A stretch of DNA of 64,000 bases from Channallabes apus (GCA_030522415.1 CM060111.1:46251559-46315558); one strand, 5' to 3'. Counted from the first letter of the stretch, positions 35,576-48,345 are shown. Made by a program: numbers and translations. The notes: generated from the letters alone by a model not told the origin.

Positions 35576-36326
35576 ACAAAATTTTATTACTCTTTCCACC
35601 TCTGCCAATATAACATAATAGTATTGTTTTCTTATTAATTTATATGATTTAGTTAAATGTTTCTTGTAGTTTTCTGTTCTTATCCATCTCAGTAATTGTG
35701 ACTAGAGCTCCTAGAGAGGTGTCCACTGTGTGGATGAAGAAGAGAAGCCGCTCAGAGCAAAGATGCAGCACCTGTCACTGAATCCTCCTAAAACCTGTTC
35801 ATTTCAACAATCAGTTCTTGCGTCATCCTCTGAAGGGCCGCTCCTCTCTGTATTTGGTGTCTCTGAAACTCTGTTCACTGCAAAAACTTGTCGCTGGATT
35901 TCTGCCCCTCCAGGAGATCATCTTCACTTCAGGTCTATCACTGATGCTCCTCACCCACAGGTTGTGTTCGAACTCGCCCAGTTTGATTAAATGTCTTTTG
36001 TTTGATCTAGAAAATCCAGTCTGGTGGCCAGATAACATCGAGTCTTTGTAACCACCTTTAGCAGACGGGGGCAGGTGAGTGGGGTGTTCTGATGGGAATT
36101 AGGAAATCACATGTGTGCTTTTCACAGTTTTTACTTTACCATTATGATATTCCAATACAGACACATCCCACTGAAAACTACTCACACAACTCAGTGAAAC
36201 ACTAAAGCCAGACATTTGTCTGTCATGTCTTTGTATTGAAACAGGTTTAGCATAGAATTTCATTATTCACTAAAGAAGGGAATGTAGTTTTTCCAGGCCA
36301 CAGGCAATACACACGTTCAAACAGGT

Positions 36327-36328
<2 letters not shown>

Positions 36329-36380
<52 letters not shown>
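36329..36380. repeat. (CA)n microsatellite
   Basis: About 26 CA units in intergenic DNA. Confidence 0.95.
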
Positions 36381-36383
<3 letters not shown>

Positions 36384-36574
36384 TAACATAACTTATGATG
36401 GAAATGTTTTTCTTCTTCTTTTTAATAAAGACCAGCCAAAAATTCACATACATCATGTGTTCCTATTGTTATGGGGACATTAAACCTCTCAGTGGCCTAA
36501 ACACCTGCACTCGTTCACTTCTAAATAATGATTTTATAATGATTATAAAGTTTTATAAAGATGTTTAGATTAGA

Positions 36575-36730
36575 GCAGCTGTGGCTCAACTAGTTAAGGC
36601 TCTTGGTTCTTGGGGTACTGATCAGAAGGTTGTGGGTTTGAGCCCCACCACTACCAAGTTGCCAGTGTTGAGGTCTTGAGCAAGTCCCTTAACCCTATCT
36701 GGGGAATTAATAACATACTCTAATTTAAAA
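36575..36730 (+). mobile_element. tRNA-derived SINE
   Basis: It has a pol III A-box-like stretch (TGGCTCAACTAGTTAAGG at 36582-36599) and a B-box-like stretch (GGTTTGAGCCC at 36635-36645) at tRNA spacing. A non-tRNA body and an AT-rich tail follow near 36715-36755. This is the usual layout of a tRNA-derived fish SINE. Confidence 0.65.
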
Positions 36731-37376
36731 ATAAATAAATAATTAATTAATATATATTGCAGTTAGGAAAAAAAACATATAAACCAAAGTAAGACAAACG
36801 AAGATTCTCTATTTTATATTTTCACTTCACACTTCACAAACCCTCAGAATGAACATGACTGAACAGGACAGACGTTGTACCTGCGCTTGTCCGCCAGAGG
36901 GCGCTCACACTAACCAGAGACACATGGTACTAGCAAGTTTGTTCGACGTGCGCGCTGCTGGCGTTGGCAGAAGGCGGAAGAGCTTCACACTTCCTGATTC
37001 CGGGGAATAAAACAAACACTTCGGCTTTTGTTTCTTATCACATCTACACCAGTTTCCATAAATAATGATTTTTATCTGCTATATTATTTTACACTTTTTT
37101 TCTTTTAAATTTAGAGATGTTCAGAAATTCAGCTCTTTGTTCAAAAATGAAAAACAGAAATGTTTTGTCCTTTGTGTAAATATTGGAAAATAATCATTAA
37201 AGATGTTAAAGGTCAGTTTTATTGCTTTGGTTTTACTCTTGACTTTGCCGTCATAACTGAGAGCAACTGTGAGATTAATAACGCTGATGATACGGAACGA
37301 CAGAACGACCAATCAGAGGAGTCCAGCACAGCAGTACAGCAGTCTGAGGGCCCTGCAGAGTGTGAAGCGAGTCCTT

Positions 37377-37412
<36 letters not shown>

Positions 37413-37639
37413 TCCCCCCCCCCAAACCCTGAAATCCCCAACGTTCAGAAAATATACATCACTTCCTCTGTGCATTTACGTTTCCATGGTAACATAAACA
37501 CCTCTGATACCTGAAATTTCACACAACTGAAATAAAATATTGATTATTGAACTGAGTGTGTGAATAAATGTGATTTGATTCATTTACAAGCTGGACGCTG
37601 TCGTTTTTAAAGAGATTAGTACACCGTCGCCTTAGAATT

Positions 37640-37921
37640 TTTTATTTAATCCGCTCTGAGTCCTTAAGGTGAAATTGTGTATTGTGAAACGATTTGTTCC
37701 AGAGGACACAATGTAAATGCAGGTAATCCGTTCCAGCCACACAAAAATATTACCACTATTACCAATTTCAAACACTGTATTCACATTTCTGCATCTAAAA
37801 ACAATCCGAACATTTAGAAAATAATATAATAATAGAAAACAAATATGAAGTTAATAGACATTAAACCTCACTTACCCTTAATTTACTTAACCGTCCTTGA
37901 TAACATTCTTACAGAAATACA
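37640..37921. mobile_element. Partial MITE related to 14198-14775
   Basis: It shares 'taatccgctc', 'gtattgtgaaac', 'taatccgttccagccac' and 'ccgtccttgataacattc' with the complete copy. It stops where a Tc1-like element begins at 37922, so the Tc1 probably inserted into it. Confidence 0.6.
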
Positions 37922-38605
37922 CAGCATCCGGAAAGTATTCACAGCGCATCACTTTTTCCACATTTTGTTGTGTCACAGCCTTATTCTAAAATGGATTAAA
38001 TAAATTTTTTCCTCACGAAAAAAGTTTACTTAAGAAAAAAAAAGTATTCAAAGCGTTTTGCAAAATTGAGCTCCGGCGCATCCTGTTTCCCCTGATCATC
38101 CTGTTTCCCCTGATCATCCTTGAGATGTTTCTGCAGCTGAATTGGAGTCCACTTGTGGTAAATTCATTTGATTGGACAGAATTTGGAAAGACACACACCT
38201 GTCTATATAAGGTCCCACAGTTGACAGTTCATGTCAGAGCACAAACCAAGCATGAAGTCAAAGGAATTGTCTGTAGACCTCCGAGACAGGAAATCTGGGG
38301 AAGATTACAGAAAAAAATCAGCAGCTTTGAAGGTCCCAGTGAGCCCAGTGGCCTCCATCATCTGTAAGTGGAAGAAGTCTGAAACCACCAGGACTCTTCC
38401 TAGAGCTGGCCGGACATCTAAACTGAGCGATCGGGGGAGAAGGGCCTCAGTCAGGGTGGTGACCAAGAACCCGATGGTCACTTTGTCAGAGCTCCAGAGG
38501 TCCTCTGTAGAGAGAGGAGAACCTTCCAGAAGGACAACCATCTCTGCAGCAATCCACCAATCAGGGTACTTAAGGTGGAGGGTTCGTATGCAGAGGCACC
38601 ACGGT
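37922..38605 (+). mobile_element. Truncated Tc1-like transposon, second family
   Basis: The terminus 'agcatccggaaagtattcacagcgc' is typical of another fish Tc1 group. A frame from 38249 encodes the DNA-binding N-terminus of a Tc1 transposase (VASIICKWKKSETTRTLPRAG, then LSDRGRRASVRVVTKNPMVT and SGYLRWRV). The catalytic domain and right terminus are missing. Confidence 0.75.
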
Positions 38606-39119
38606 ATTGTGTTTATTATTTACAGAGTTTACTTAAAACATTTTAGCCATTATAGAATATATTTCTTTTTTTTCTGCACTAAGTAGACAAAATGATGAAC
38701 TGGAATTTAGTTCATTTTAACCACTACACCACTGCCATTAACATTATATCGTCCTTAATAATAAAGTACAGTGAACAAGAGTAATGTAATAGACTTCATC
38801 ACTCAGAGTGACTGATGGGTAATTTGGCTTGATGAAGAGTCGTTCCCATGTTCCCTCTGCGCTTCGGTCCACAGTTCACTTTGAATCGAGTTTTGTTCCC
38901 TGATGGTTTGGACTAAACATGTCTGAACCCCACACAGTCACTTCACTAGCTGAGTGTAATGCAGTTCTTCTCTGTAGTGCTTAAAAATGAAATCGTGAAA
39001 ATCATTCATGGTCATTATTTTATTATATTTTTTTATTTAATAAATTTTTCATTATGTTGGTATTATTGTTGGTCCATGTGCCATCTGGCAAAACTTGCAC
39101 TGGATTCTCCCCCCCTGGA

Positions 39120-39303
39120 GATATATCCGTTATTTCTGTGATAGTTACTGAAGCGGTTGGGTTGCCAACTCGACACCAGATTGTCCTTCACACACTACAG
39201 GCAGTTTGGAAACACCAGTCAGCCTAACCTGCATGTCTTTAGACTGTTGGAGGAAACCAGAGTACCTGGAGGAAACCCACCAAGCACGGGGAGAACATGC
39301 AAA

Positions 39304-39360
<57 letters not shown>

Positions 39361-39365
39361 ACACA
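39120..39365. repeat. Dispersed repeat with CA-microsatellite tail
   Basis: 'cctgcatgtctttagactgttggaggaaaccagagtacctggaggaaaccc' followed by a CA run (39306-39364) is a familiar dispersed fish repeat. It has no coding content. Confidence 0.55.
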
Positions 39366-40909
39366 GGGAGGGAGGTTTGATTTGATGGGTAGAAAAAAGG
39401 AATTCACCTGAAAGGAAGATAAGACCAGGAGATTTCGGTAACACCAAGAAGGCAACACAGGCCACGTCACTTTATGTACAGTAAAATGAGATGAGTTGTG
39501 TCATGTGACCAGCAGGGGGCAGCATAACCCAGTGAAAGCTTTAAACACCTCTGGTCCCATGTAGGTAGATGCTTGTTGCCATGACAACACCAGCATCCTG
39601 CTCCATCACTGGGAGAGTCAGTGTGGTCTTCTTCCTCCTTCTTTTCTTTCTCTTCCTCTTCCTCATCGTCCTCATCATCCCTTCTCCTTTTCCCGTTCTC
39701 TCTGCCTGCACTTTTTAATCCGACAAACCACTAAAGAGGCGATGAGGCAGACTCGTGAATCCTTCATGTACTTTATTTGCTATAATGTATTAAAATCACT
39801 ATGTTACATCATGAGTGCAGAGGTGTTTTTGGCATGCAGGAAATAAACAGGTTGCACTTCTACAACGAATACGTGACGAGATAACGACAAAACATCGTAA
39901 CATCGAAACAAGCAAACATCAACGTCTAAATGACAAAAAGACAAAACGACATAATAACGTAACAGCATTTCAGCACGCACGCAGATCAGACCGCGCGAGA
40001 GATGCAGAGATTTGTTTTCTCCATTTATTTTATTCATGAATTGTCTCAGTGATGCGTTCAGGCTCGAATAAAGGCTGCATTCCAGCACTGCTTTCTCTCA
40101 CACCCTGGTTCACGTCCCCTTGGCTCGATTGACTCGTCTGCCATCTTTACTTCCTCAGCAGGTTTTAGGACAACAGCGTACCCAGAAGGCTTTGCTGCAG
40201 TCTTCCCTTTTAAAATGGAGGACGTTCAGAACATTTGATTGGGTGTGTGTACAGCGTGTACAGCGTGCTAATGAAGCTGCACTTCACGACTTCAAACGCT
40301 ACACTGATCCTAAAGCCAAGGAGCAGACGACTCACCGTCTCACACTCACAGGCTGATGTTCCTGAATAACATTTATCAACAAGGGCGGAGCTTAAGTTTA
40401 ACTCCACCAGCCAGACACAGGCTTGATTAGATGACATCACCACCAGCCCTTTATTCTACACGTTAGCGCGCTGGCTTATGATCTTACCTAGCTGTGTAAA
40501 TGAGTTATCTAGAGTTGGAGACTGGTGACTCGTGAATGCTGCTAAACTATTCAACCAGTTTAAGGGATGCTAATCCATATGTTCCATGTTGCTAATCCGC
40601 ACTTCCTGATGGGTTTTTTAGGGGACGTTAGCGAGCGTGCACTAAAAGCGTTCTACACCTGCCCCGCCACAGCCACCTGCTGAGAAACACAGAGCTTGAC
40701 CTCATGCTTGAAGATTATCTGTTATGCAAATTATTTGACCCAAACTATTTGACCTGTGGGGGGGGCAGGAATGACGTAAAGAAACAGTCGTCCAAAAATT
40801 AAACGTCCACAGTTTTCTCTCAAGATATTTACAGCTGTGGTGTACTGGCGCTAGGAGGCTAATAAGCAAAAGATACACACAGCTACCGGTTTAACATGGT
40901 GCGTTAAAG

Positions 40910-40960
<51 letters not shown>

Positions 40961-41797
40961 TAAATCTACAGATGTAGCTCTTCAAAACCACTTTCTCCCC
41001 CATAAAGCGTCACAGTAATAAGTATACGATGGCGACGTTCATATTTTTACATCATATCCGGAGAAACGATTTCACACGAGAACGTAAAGCACATGTGCGT
41101 AGCGCAGCTGAAATTAAACAGAACAAGACTGATTAACGTAAACACATATTTAAAGCACGTTTAAAACTTACTGTATTGCACTATACGCTTCATCGCCACC
41201 ACCAGGAGGCGCATTATTACTCTATTACTGTATTAAATTGTAGTAAACCATTAGTCCTTTTTGTTGTTTTTATACATATATAATAACTTATACGCTATTT
41301 ATGTACAGAGACAAACGACGCGATGGACGCAGACAAGATCGAGTGGACATGGATTAAAGCAAAAGTTTGTGGACATTTGATTTTTGGCTGCACTGTCCCT
41401 TTAAGAGTCTGCAGGAAGTGTGTGTGTTTTTGTGTGTGTGGATTGTGTTCATCGATATGTGACCTCACAACCCTGCACAGCTCTCACTTTAAAGGCACAC
41501 TCTGTGATTTCTGAGGAATAAAGTGGCAGTGATGCAAAAGTTTCCCACTACAGACGCTTCGCGCATGTAAACATTACGGTGCTGTAATTCATTACGAGGA
41601 TGTAACGAGTGATATTAAACTATCACAGAGTACGACTTTAACGCTAGAACACTTCCACTGGCTCGGACTCACACGATACACACACAGGACGAACAGAGAC
41701 GGACACGATATTGCCGTGGTTAAAGAGAGAACTCCGGTTCCCTATGACATAGATGGACATGAGACAACGTTTAAAAGTGCAGAAACACTCAGCTACA

Positions 41798-41839
<42 letters not shown>

Positions 41840-42087
41840 TTTTTCCAGTTTTTATTCATTAATTTTTTCCATTCCGGCTCATTAAAGCTTTTCTTCACAG
41901 CAGTGTCGTTTCATGTGGTTTCCTGTAAGATTATCGCTGATTGGACGATCGGGACGAACGCATATCAATCAGTCATGCATGCGATGAATGTTTTAACGTC
42001 CCTCGACACGTCTCGTGTCCTCCAGCCAGCGGGAAGCAAGGGGTCATGATTTAATGTGCAATGTGCAAAAGTTTTGGGACATCAGTT
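39366..42087 (-). other. cabp1 downstream region / probable 3' UTR
   Basis: No separate gene is seen. Minus-strand AATAAA signals lie near 41850 and at about 39771. The second, with the 3' UTR running about 2.3 kb, is plausible but unproven. TG tracts occur at 40913-40958 and 41803-41834. Confidence 0.35.
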
Positions 42088-42113
42088 TCATCGGGACATC
42101 ATACGCACAAACT
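42088..42113 (-). CDS. cabp1: cabp1 last coding exon (FVRMMSR, stop)
   Basis: These 26 bp complete the split codon of exon D (47553-47625) and encode FVRMMSR followed by TGA, the expected C-terminus of the CaBP1 family after VDFEE. The acceptor is 'ctcctgtgtag'. It lies 5.4 kb from the previous exon because a transposon nest fills the intron, and it is too short to appear as an open frame. Confidence 0.88.
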
Positions 42114-45100
42114 CTACACAGGAGAAGGACAAAGAAACATAGATTAGAGATTGTGTATGAATATTCAGACCCCAAGACCTCAGTTTAAACAAAAGTATCA
42201 GCAAAAAGTGTCAGCGAAATAAGTAGAGTCCATACAGCGAAGAGAAAAATCAGTAAAATGTTAGTGGTGTAAAGCGCAACCCAGCATTACCAAAGTTATT
42301 ACACCTATTAATAACTTTAACTGGAATCTTATGGCAATTTACTATTAAAATTGGCGCAAAAATTTTGAAATTGAAAACTCTGATTTCACTAAATAGCAAA
42401 AAGTTTTATTATAATGACTGTACTGATCATGTGACTGTTTTTCACATTGAGTGAAAAATCCAAAAATTTTTATCCAAAAATCCAAAACATTTATCTTGTT
42501 TTGCACTGAAACTCCTCACATTTAAAATATTGTGCCAAATTTTTTATATAACTTATAAAATGAATTTATACTGAGATGTATGAATTAATTAATTACAGTT
42601 TAAGGACTCATTTAATTGAGTTTTATAGTTTTGGAATTAAATTGCCACAAACAGGTTTTTTTTCGTCAAGTCTCCATCAGTGAGCCGTGTGTAACCTCAA
42701 CTGATACTGTATATAACTGCACTTTCAATCTAAGAGCACACAGTTATAGACGGGACTGATTTATGGTCGTATCACCCAGATGAGGACCCCTTTGTCTCTG
42801 CTTCGTCTCAGGGAGTTTTTCCCTCAGCGCCGTCACCTCCGGCTGCTCATTAGGGACAAACTGATAAATACTGATAAAAAATAAGGCTGTAAATTTATAA
42901 TCCTATATATTTCTAAACTTTTAAAAATCTTTTATTTCCGTAATCCTATTTAGTCACAATATTCACTGCTGAAACTGTTACATAAATAAAACAGATTTAA
43001 AATGAATTGGAATTGAGAGCAGCAGAGCTGAGATTGTACAAAAATACTTATAACTGAATAAAATATTTTAGGTTTGAATTAATTTCTTTCATACTTATTT
43101 AGTTGAGTTTACATATGTTCATCATTGCTTTTTAATAAATAAAAATATTAATATAAATATTAGGGCCTTTAACATGTTAATGTATATGAATTAATTACAC
43201 AAAAATAACGTGTTACATTTTTGTTTACGCATTTTAATCGCATTTATTTTTGCACCGTGGAACGTTTCTCAGTGGATGAGTTTCGGCGGACCGATTATAC
43301 TGGAGCACCAACTAGCGTTCAGACAAAAACAAACTACAGTGAACATGGACAAAGAAGCTGATGAGACCGCTTTGGTTGGCCCAGTGGATGGGAAATTTTG
43401 TTATAAAACATGAATGGATAGAAGCATCGATAAGAGCATGGTTGTGTACAAGCTATGCAACATGGAATTGCATATTGCATACCTATAGGGTACCTGAATT
43501 TCTGAAATGTAGGCTACTATATTTCTAAATATTCTATTGCTACAGTTAATGGCAACATTGCACTGGTCTGTTGAACTTGGTTGAACAAAAATAAACAATA
43601 TTTTGTTGCTTAAGCTTATGTATTCAGTCATTATTCAATGGTTTTTCAAGATGGCGCCGGTGAGGTCGGCTGCCGTCACGACTGCTCCGACCACCTTTTC
43701 TTTGTTTTTGTTCTTTAAGTTAGTTTTCAGTGTTTTAAAATCGGCAAAATCATCACCATTGAGTACATTAGGTATGATAGAGACACTCTTGTTTCTATTG
43801 GTATACAATGTACTCACAATTCGACGTTTTTAACTCCGGATCCGAGCTAGCCGAGTGAGATCCTGAGGGAGAACAATGGACGCGACGCGAAGCGGCGGCC
43901 TCGAGGAAAACGAGCTGGTGTGAGGAACAGGCTGAGAGCTCGTGCACACCGCACACCTCTGCCTAGCATCCTGCTCGCCAACGTCCAGTCACTGGAAAAC
44001 AAACTCGATGACCTCAGGGCCAGGATAAAGTTCCAGAGAGACATTCGGGACTGCAATCTCCTCTGCTTCACCGAGACATGGCTGAACCCAGCGGTGCCAG
44101 ACCACGCCATACAACCAGCCAAGTTCTTCTCGATTCACCGCATGGACAGGATGCGGGACTCGGGGAAGTCAAGAGGAGGCGGCGTGTGCTTAATGGTGAA
44201 CAACAGCTGGTGCAACAGCGCGAGCGTTGTTCCTCTTACACGCTCCTGCACACCAAACCTGGAACCACTGTCCATCATGTGTCGTCCTTTTTATCTTCCA
44301 CGGGAGTTCACATCGGTCATAATCAGTGCCGTTTACATTCCACCACAAGCGGACACAGACATTGCCTTATGCGAGCTGCATGAAGCGCTCACACAGCACC
44401 AGACACAACACCGGGACGCCGAACTTTCATCAGCACATCACCTGCCCCACCAGGGGTGAAGGAACACTGGACCATTGTTATACAACGGTCAAGGACGGCT
44501 ACAAGGCACAATATCGTCCAGCGTTTGGTAAATCCGACCACGCCGCCATCTTCCTCATGCCAAAATATAAACTAAGGCTGAAACAGGAAGTTCCGGTTCA
44601 GAGTGAGGTCACGCGCTGGACGGACCAATCGGTGGCCACGTTACAGGACGCACTCGATGACGCAGACTGGGACATGTTCAGAAACAGCTCTGATGATGAC
44701 GTCAGCGTGTTTATGGAAGCGGTTGTGGGAATTATTGGGAAGCTAGTGGACGATACCGTGGAGAAAAAGACTATCAGAACGTTTCCCAACCAGAAGCCGT
44801 AAGTGGATAAAACCAACCGCGATGCTCTGAGATCTCGCACCGCTGCCTACAACACGGGACTTGCATCGGGGGACATGGAACCATACAAGGCTAACGTGCG
44901 GAAAGCGGTGAAAGAGGCGAAGCAGCGCTACGGGAGAAAACTAGAGTCACAGCTTCAACAGACTGACTCTAGGAGCCTGTGGCAGGGACTAAGGACAATA
45001 ACGGACTATAAAGCACCAACAACCGGTATGACGAACGCGGACGCGACTCTGGCAGACGAGCTGAACACATTCTACGCTCGCTTCGAGGCTGCAGCTAAAG

Positions 45101-47686
45101 ACGCTAGCGATGCTAATGCTAGCGGCGCTAATGTTAACGGTGCTAATGCTAGCGGCACTAACAGCTGCAGACAGGAAGACACTGCCAGCACCAGGAACGC
45201 GCTCATCATCTCCGAGCACGACTTGAGGAGAGCCTTCAAGAGAGTGAACACCAGGAAAGCAGCAGGACCAGACGGCATCTCAGGCCGTATTCTCAGAGCC
45301 TGCGCAGACCAGAGATATTCAACATCTCTTTATCTCACTCGGTGATCCCCACGTGCTTCAAAGAGTCCATCATTGTTCCTGTCCCGAAGAAACCACATCC
45401 TGCTTCCCTCAATGACTATCGCCCTGTATCCCTCACCTCAGTAGTGATGAAGTGCTTTGAACGCCTGGTCAGAGACTTCATCATTTCTTCACTACCCGAC
45501 ACACTGGACCCACTACAGTTTGCATACCGTCAGAACCGCTCCACAGACGATGCAATCTCCTCCACACATCACTTACTCACCTGGACACTAGGAAAGGGAA
45601 TTATGTTAAAATGCTCTTCATCGACTACAGCTCTGCATTTAATACCATAATTCCCTCCACACTCACCACCAAGCCGGAGCACCTGGGACTCAGCTCATCT
45701 ATTTGTCAGTGGATCTCCAATTTTCTGACTGGCAGACCACAGGCAGTAAGGATGGGCGGACATGTCTCAGCCTCCCTCACTCTCAGCACTGGAGCCCCCC
45801 AGGGTTGTGTTCTGAGCCCCCTGCTGTACTCTTTGTACACCCACGACTGCGTGGCCACTACCAACTCCACCTCCATCATCAAGTTTGCTGACGACACCGT
45901 CGTGGTCGGACTGATCACCAACAATGATGAGTCGGACTGCCTAGAGGAGATTGGAAATCTGGAGAGCTGGTGCCAGAGGAACAATCTCCTCCTGAACGTC
46001 AGCAAGACAAAGGAGCTGATAGTGGACTTTTGTACAAAGCAGGAGAGGAACTACCAGATCACCGTCATCAACAGGAGCCCAGTGGAGAGAGTGGACAGCT
46101 TCAGATACCTCGGTGTTCACATCACTCACCTGTCACATCAACCCCGTGGTGAAAAAAGCCCGGCAGCATCTGTACCACCTCAGACGCTTGAGAGACTTTA
46201 GACTGCCCTCCAAGGTGCTCAGGAACTTCTACTCCTGCACCATAGAGAGCATCCTGACGGGAAACATCACGACCTGGTTCGGGAACAGCACCATGCAGGA
46301 CAGACGAGCTCTACAGAGGGCGGTGCGATCAGCTGAGCGCATCATCCGCACTGAGCTCCCTGACCTGCACTCGATCTACAGCAAGTGGTGCTGGACCAAG
46401 TCCAGGAAGATCGTGAAGGACCTCAGTCACCCCAGTAATGGACTGTTCTCTTTGTTGCGGTCTGGGAAGCGATTCCGCTCCCTAAGGGCCAACACAGAGA
46501 GACTGAGGAGGAGCTTCATCCCCGCAGGCGATAAGGTCTCTCAATCACAATCACACCTCCACACAGGACTAATAACATCTTTTTAAGCTCACAACATTGA
46601 CTGGACAATCATGGACACATTCATACACACTTGCACTAAATATTTATACATCTGGACAATTGCACATGTCACTTTCACTAGTCACCTTTTATGCATATTT
46701 GCACAACCACTGACACTTTAAATAATTAATATATATATTCCCCCCCCCCATATTTCTATATTTTGCAATATTTTATTATGCCCTTATTGTACTAGTTTAT
46801 TTTACTAGTTATAAATTTATTTCTTTAGTATTTCCTTTTATTGATATTTATTTTATGTACAAGCTTTTATTTTCTTTTTAAGGTCACTGGCGGTCGTGTA
46901 AGCATTTCACTGCATATTATACTGTGTATGACTGTGTATGTGACAAATAAAATTTGAATTTGAATTTGTATACTAAAAATCCATATGAAAAAACTTACTT
47001 CTCACTGTTCTCAGGTCAAATATTTATATGCGATTAAAATGCGATTAATTTCGATTAATTAATTACAAAGCCTCTAATTAATTAGATAATTTTTTTAATC
47101 GAGTCCTGGCCCTAATATATATGCATAGAGCATTGTTCATGTTGTACTTTTGTAAAAATCCATTAATAAATGTTCAAATATAACAAATATATGAATATAC
47201 AAAATTACCATAAATAAAATATGTAAAACACGCAGGCATATATTATAAAAAGAAATAGGTTTAAAAATAAATTATTATATTATTACAAAGCATCACACAG
47301 TAATGATTTAGCTCATGATTTAGCTGATATCAATATGAGAGACACATTTAATGTAATTTTTCTGTCACCTGTTTAATATTTTCACAGCAAAATTTAAACT
47401 ATGCTTATAAAACTCAAGAAATATTTACATAATAAATTTACATAATAATAATAATAATAATAATAACGGTCTGATAAGTGTAAATAATATAATAAAATAT
47501 CTGATCAAACTTGAAAGTTTAATCAATATTTTATAAAAATCATGATTCTTACCCTCAAAGTCGACACGTCCATCACCGTTCAGATCTATGTCTTTGAGGA
47601 TGTCTTCCAGGTCTCGATGGCCCACCTGAAATACACCAGAAACATACTGTATTTCCCAAATCTCCAGCCCTGTTGTGCAGTATAAG

Positions 47687-47721
<35 letters not shown>

Positions 47722-48003
47722 GGTGGCCTAACAGTTTCCTCATAGCTTCCCTCAGCTCACTTGTGCTGATCTCTCCATCACCATTAGTGTCAAACTGCCA
47801 CAAAGATGTAAGAAAAAGTTAAATTATATTAATTTGAGTTATGATGATTTGCTTTATATCACAATAAGAGTGTGTTTTTCCTCCTCACCTCCCTGAAGGC
47901 ATTTCTGAGCTCCTTCACACCGATCATATCTGCTGTTTCTGCCAAAAGCTTCGGTCCCATCAGTCCCACAAAGTCATCAAAGTCCACATGACCTCCAACT
48001 AAC

Positions 48004-48034
<31 letters not shown>

Positions 48035-48296
48035 TGAACTCCACAATCACATCAATATATGGATGATCTTCTATGCAAACACATAAATTCATACATTATC
48101 ATTAAACTGCATCATTTACTCACACACATACACACACACAAGAAGACACTCACGGTTCATGTTGATCTGTTGGCTTAGTTCAATCAGCTCCATTTCAGTG
48201 GGCATGTAGCCCATCGTCCTCATACAGTTCCCCAGGTCTTTACAGCTGATAAAGCCGTCCTTATCTTTATCAAACTCTCTGAAGGCTTCACGGAGT

Positions 48297-48297
<1 letters not shown>
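42088..48297 (-). CDS. cabp1: Calcium-binding protein 1, 3' part (five coding exons)
   Basis: Coding exons on the minus strand are 48154-48297, 47889-47998, 47720-47794, 47553-47625 and 42088-42113, all GT/AG and in phase. EF-hand 1 ([12 protein letters not shown]) is in the first. The inactive EF-hand 2 ([12 protein letters not shown]) spans exons one and two and has no acidic loop start, as in the family. EF-hands 3 ([12 protein letters not shown]) and 4 ([12 protein letters not shown]) are canonical. The linker [20 protein letters not shown] matches CaBP1. CaBP1 is a neuronal calmodulin-like sensor that modulates voltage-gated Ca2+ channels and IP3 receptors. Upstream exons (variable, often myristoylated N-terminus) are not found and must lie beyond the minisatellite and transposon nest, possibly outside the window. 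Confidence 0.92.
42740..43010 (+). mobile_element. Diverged L2-like LINE 3' end
   Basis: It keeps 'cacccagatgagga', 'tctcagggagtttttcc' and an 'ataaataaaa...gaattg' end but differs at many positions, so it is an older copy or another subfamily. Confidence 0.6.
43161..47114 (+). mobile_element. hAT-like DNA transposon in the last cabp1 intron, host of a nested LINE
   Basis: Its ends are TAGGGCC and GGCCCTA, flanked by 8-bp near-matching sequences (ATAAATAT and ATATATAT), which fits hAT-type integration. The 'gcgattaaaatgcgatta' and 'cgcattttaatcgcattt' blocks lie just inside both ends. A short frame near 43346 ([18 protein letters not shown]) may be the start of its transposase. The rest was lost or replaced by a LINE at about 43640-46970. 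Confidence 0.6.
43640..46970 (+). mobile_element. Non-LTR retrotransposon with EN and RT, frameshifted
   Basis: The 5' end begins near CAAGATGGCGCC (43647). Endonuclease motifs are [15 protein letters not shown] and LLCFTETWL (frame at 43920). RT motifs are [16 protein letters not shown] (45250), [16 protein letters not shown] and [11 protein letters not shown] (frame at 45342), [26 protein letters not shown] and FADDTVVVG (frame at 45611), and a C-terminal part to 46586. The coding part is spread over at least five frames, so it is inactive. The 3' end is a TTTGAAT repeat tail. Clade is uncertain: I/Nimb-like or Rex1-like. Confidence 0.8.
47115..47552. other. Unique intron sequence of cabp1
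   Basis: AT-rich intron sequence with an AAT run near 47446-47466. No other feature is seen. Confidence 0.5.

Positions 48298-48300
<3 letters not shown>

Positions 48301-48343
<43 letters not shown>
48301..48343. repeat. (CA)n microsatellite at a cabp1 acceptor
   Basis: About 21 CA units. On the transcribed strand the TG tract runs straight into the TAG acceptor of the EF-hand 1 exon. Confidence 0.95.

Positions 48344-48345
<2 letters not shown>

Noticed and set aside
36575..36660. A functional tRNA gene
   Set aside because: It has A- and B-box-like blocks but no good acceptor stem or anticodon arm, and a SINE-like body follows.
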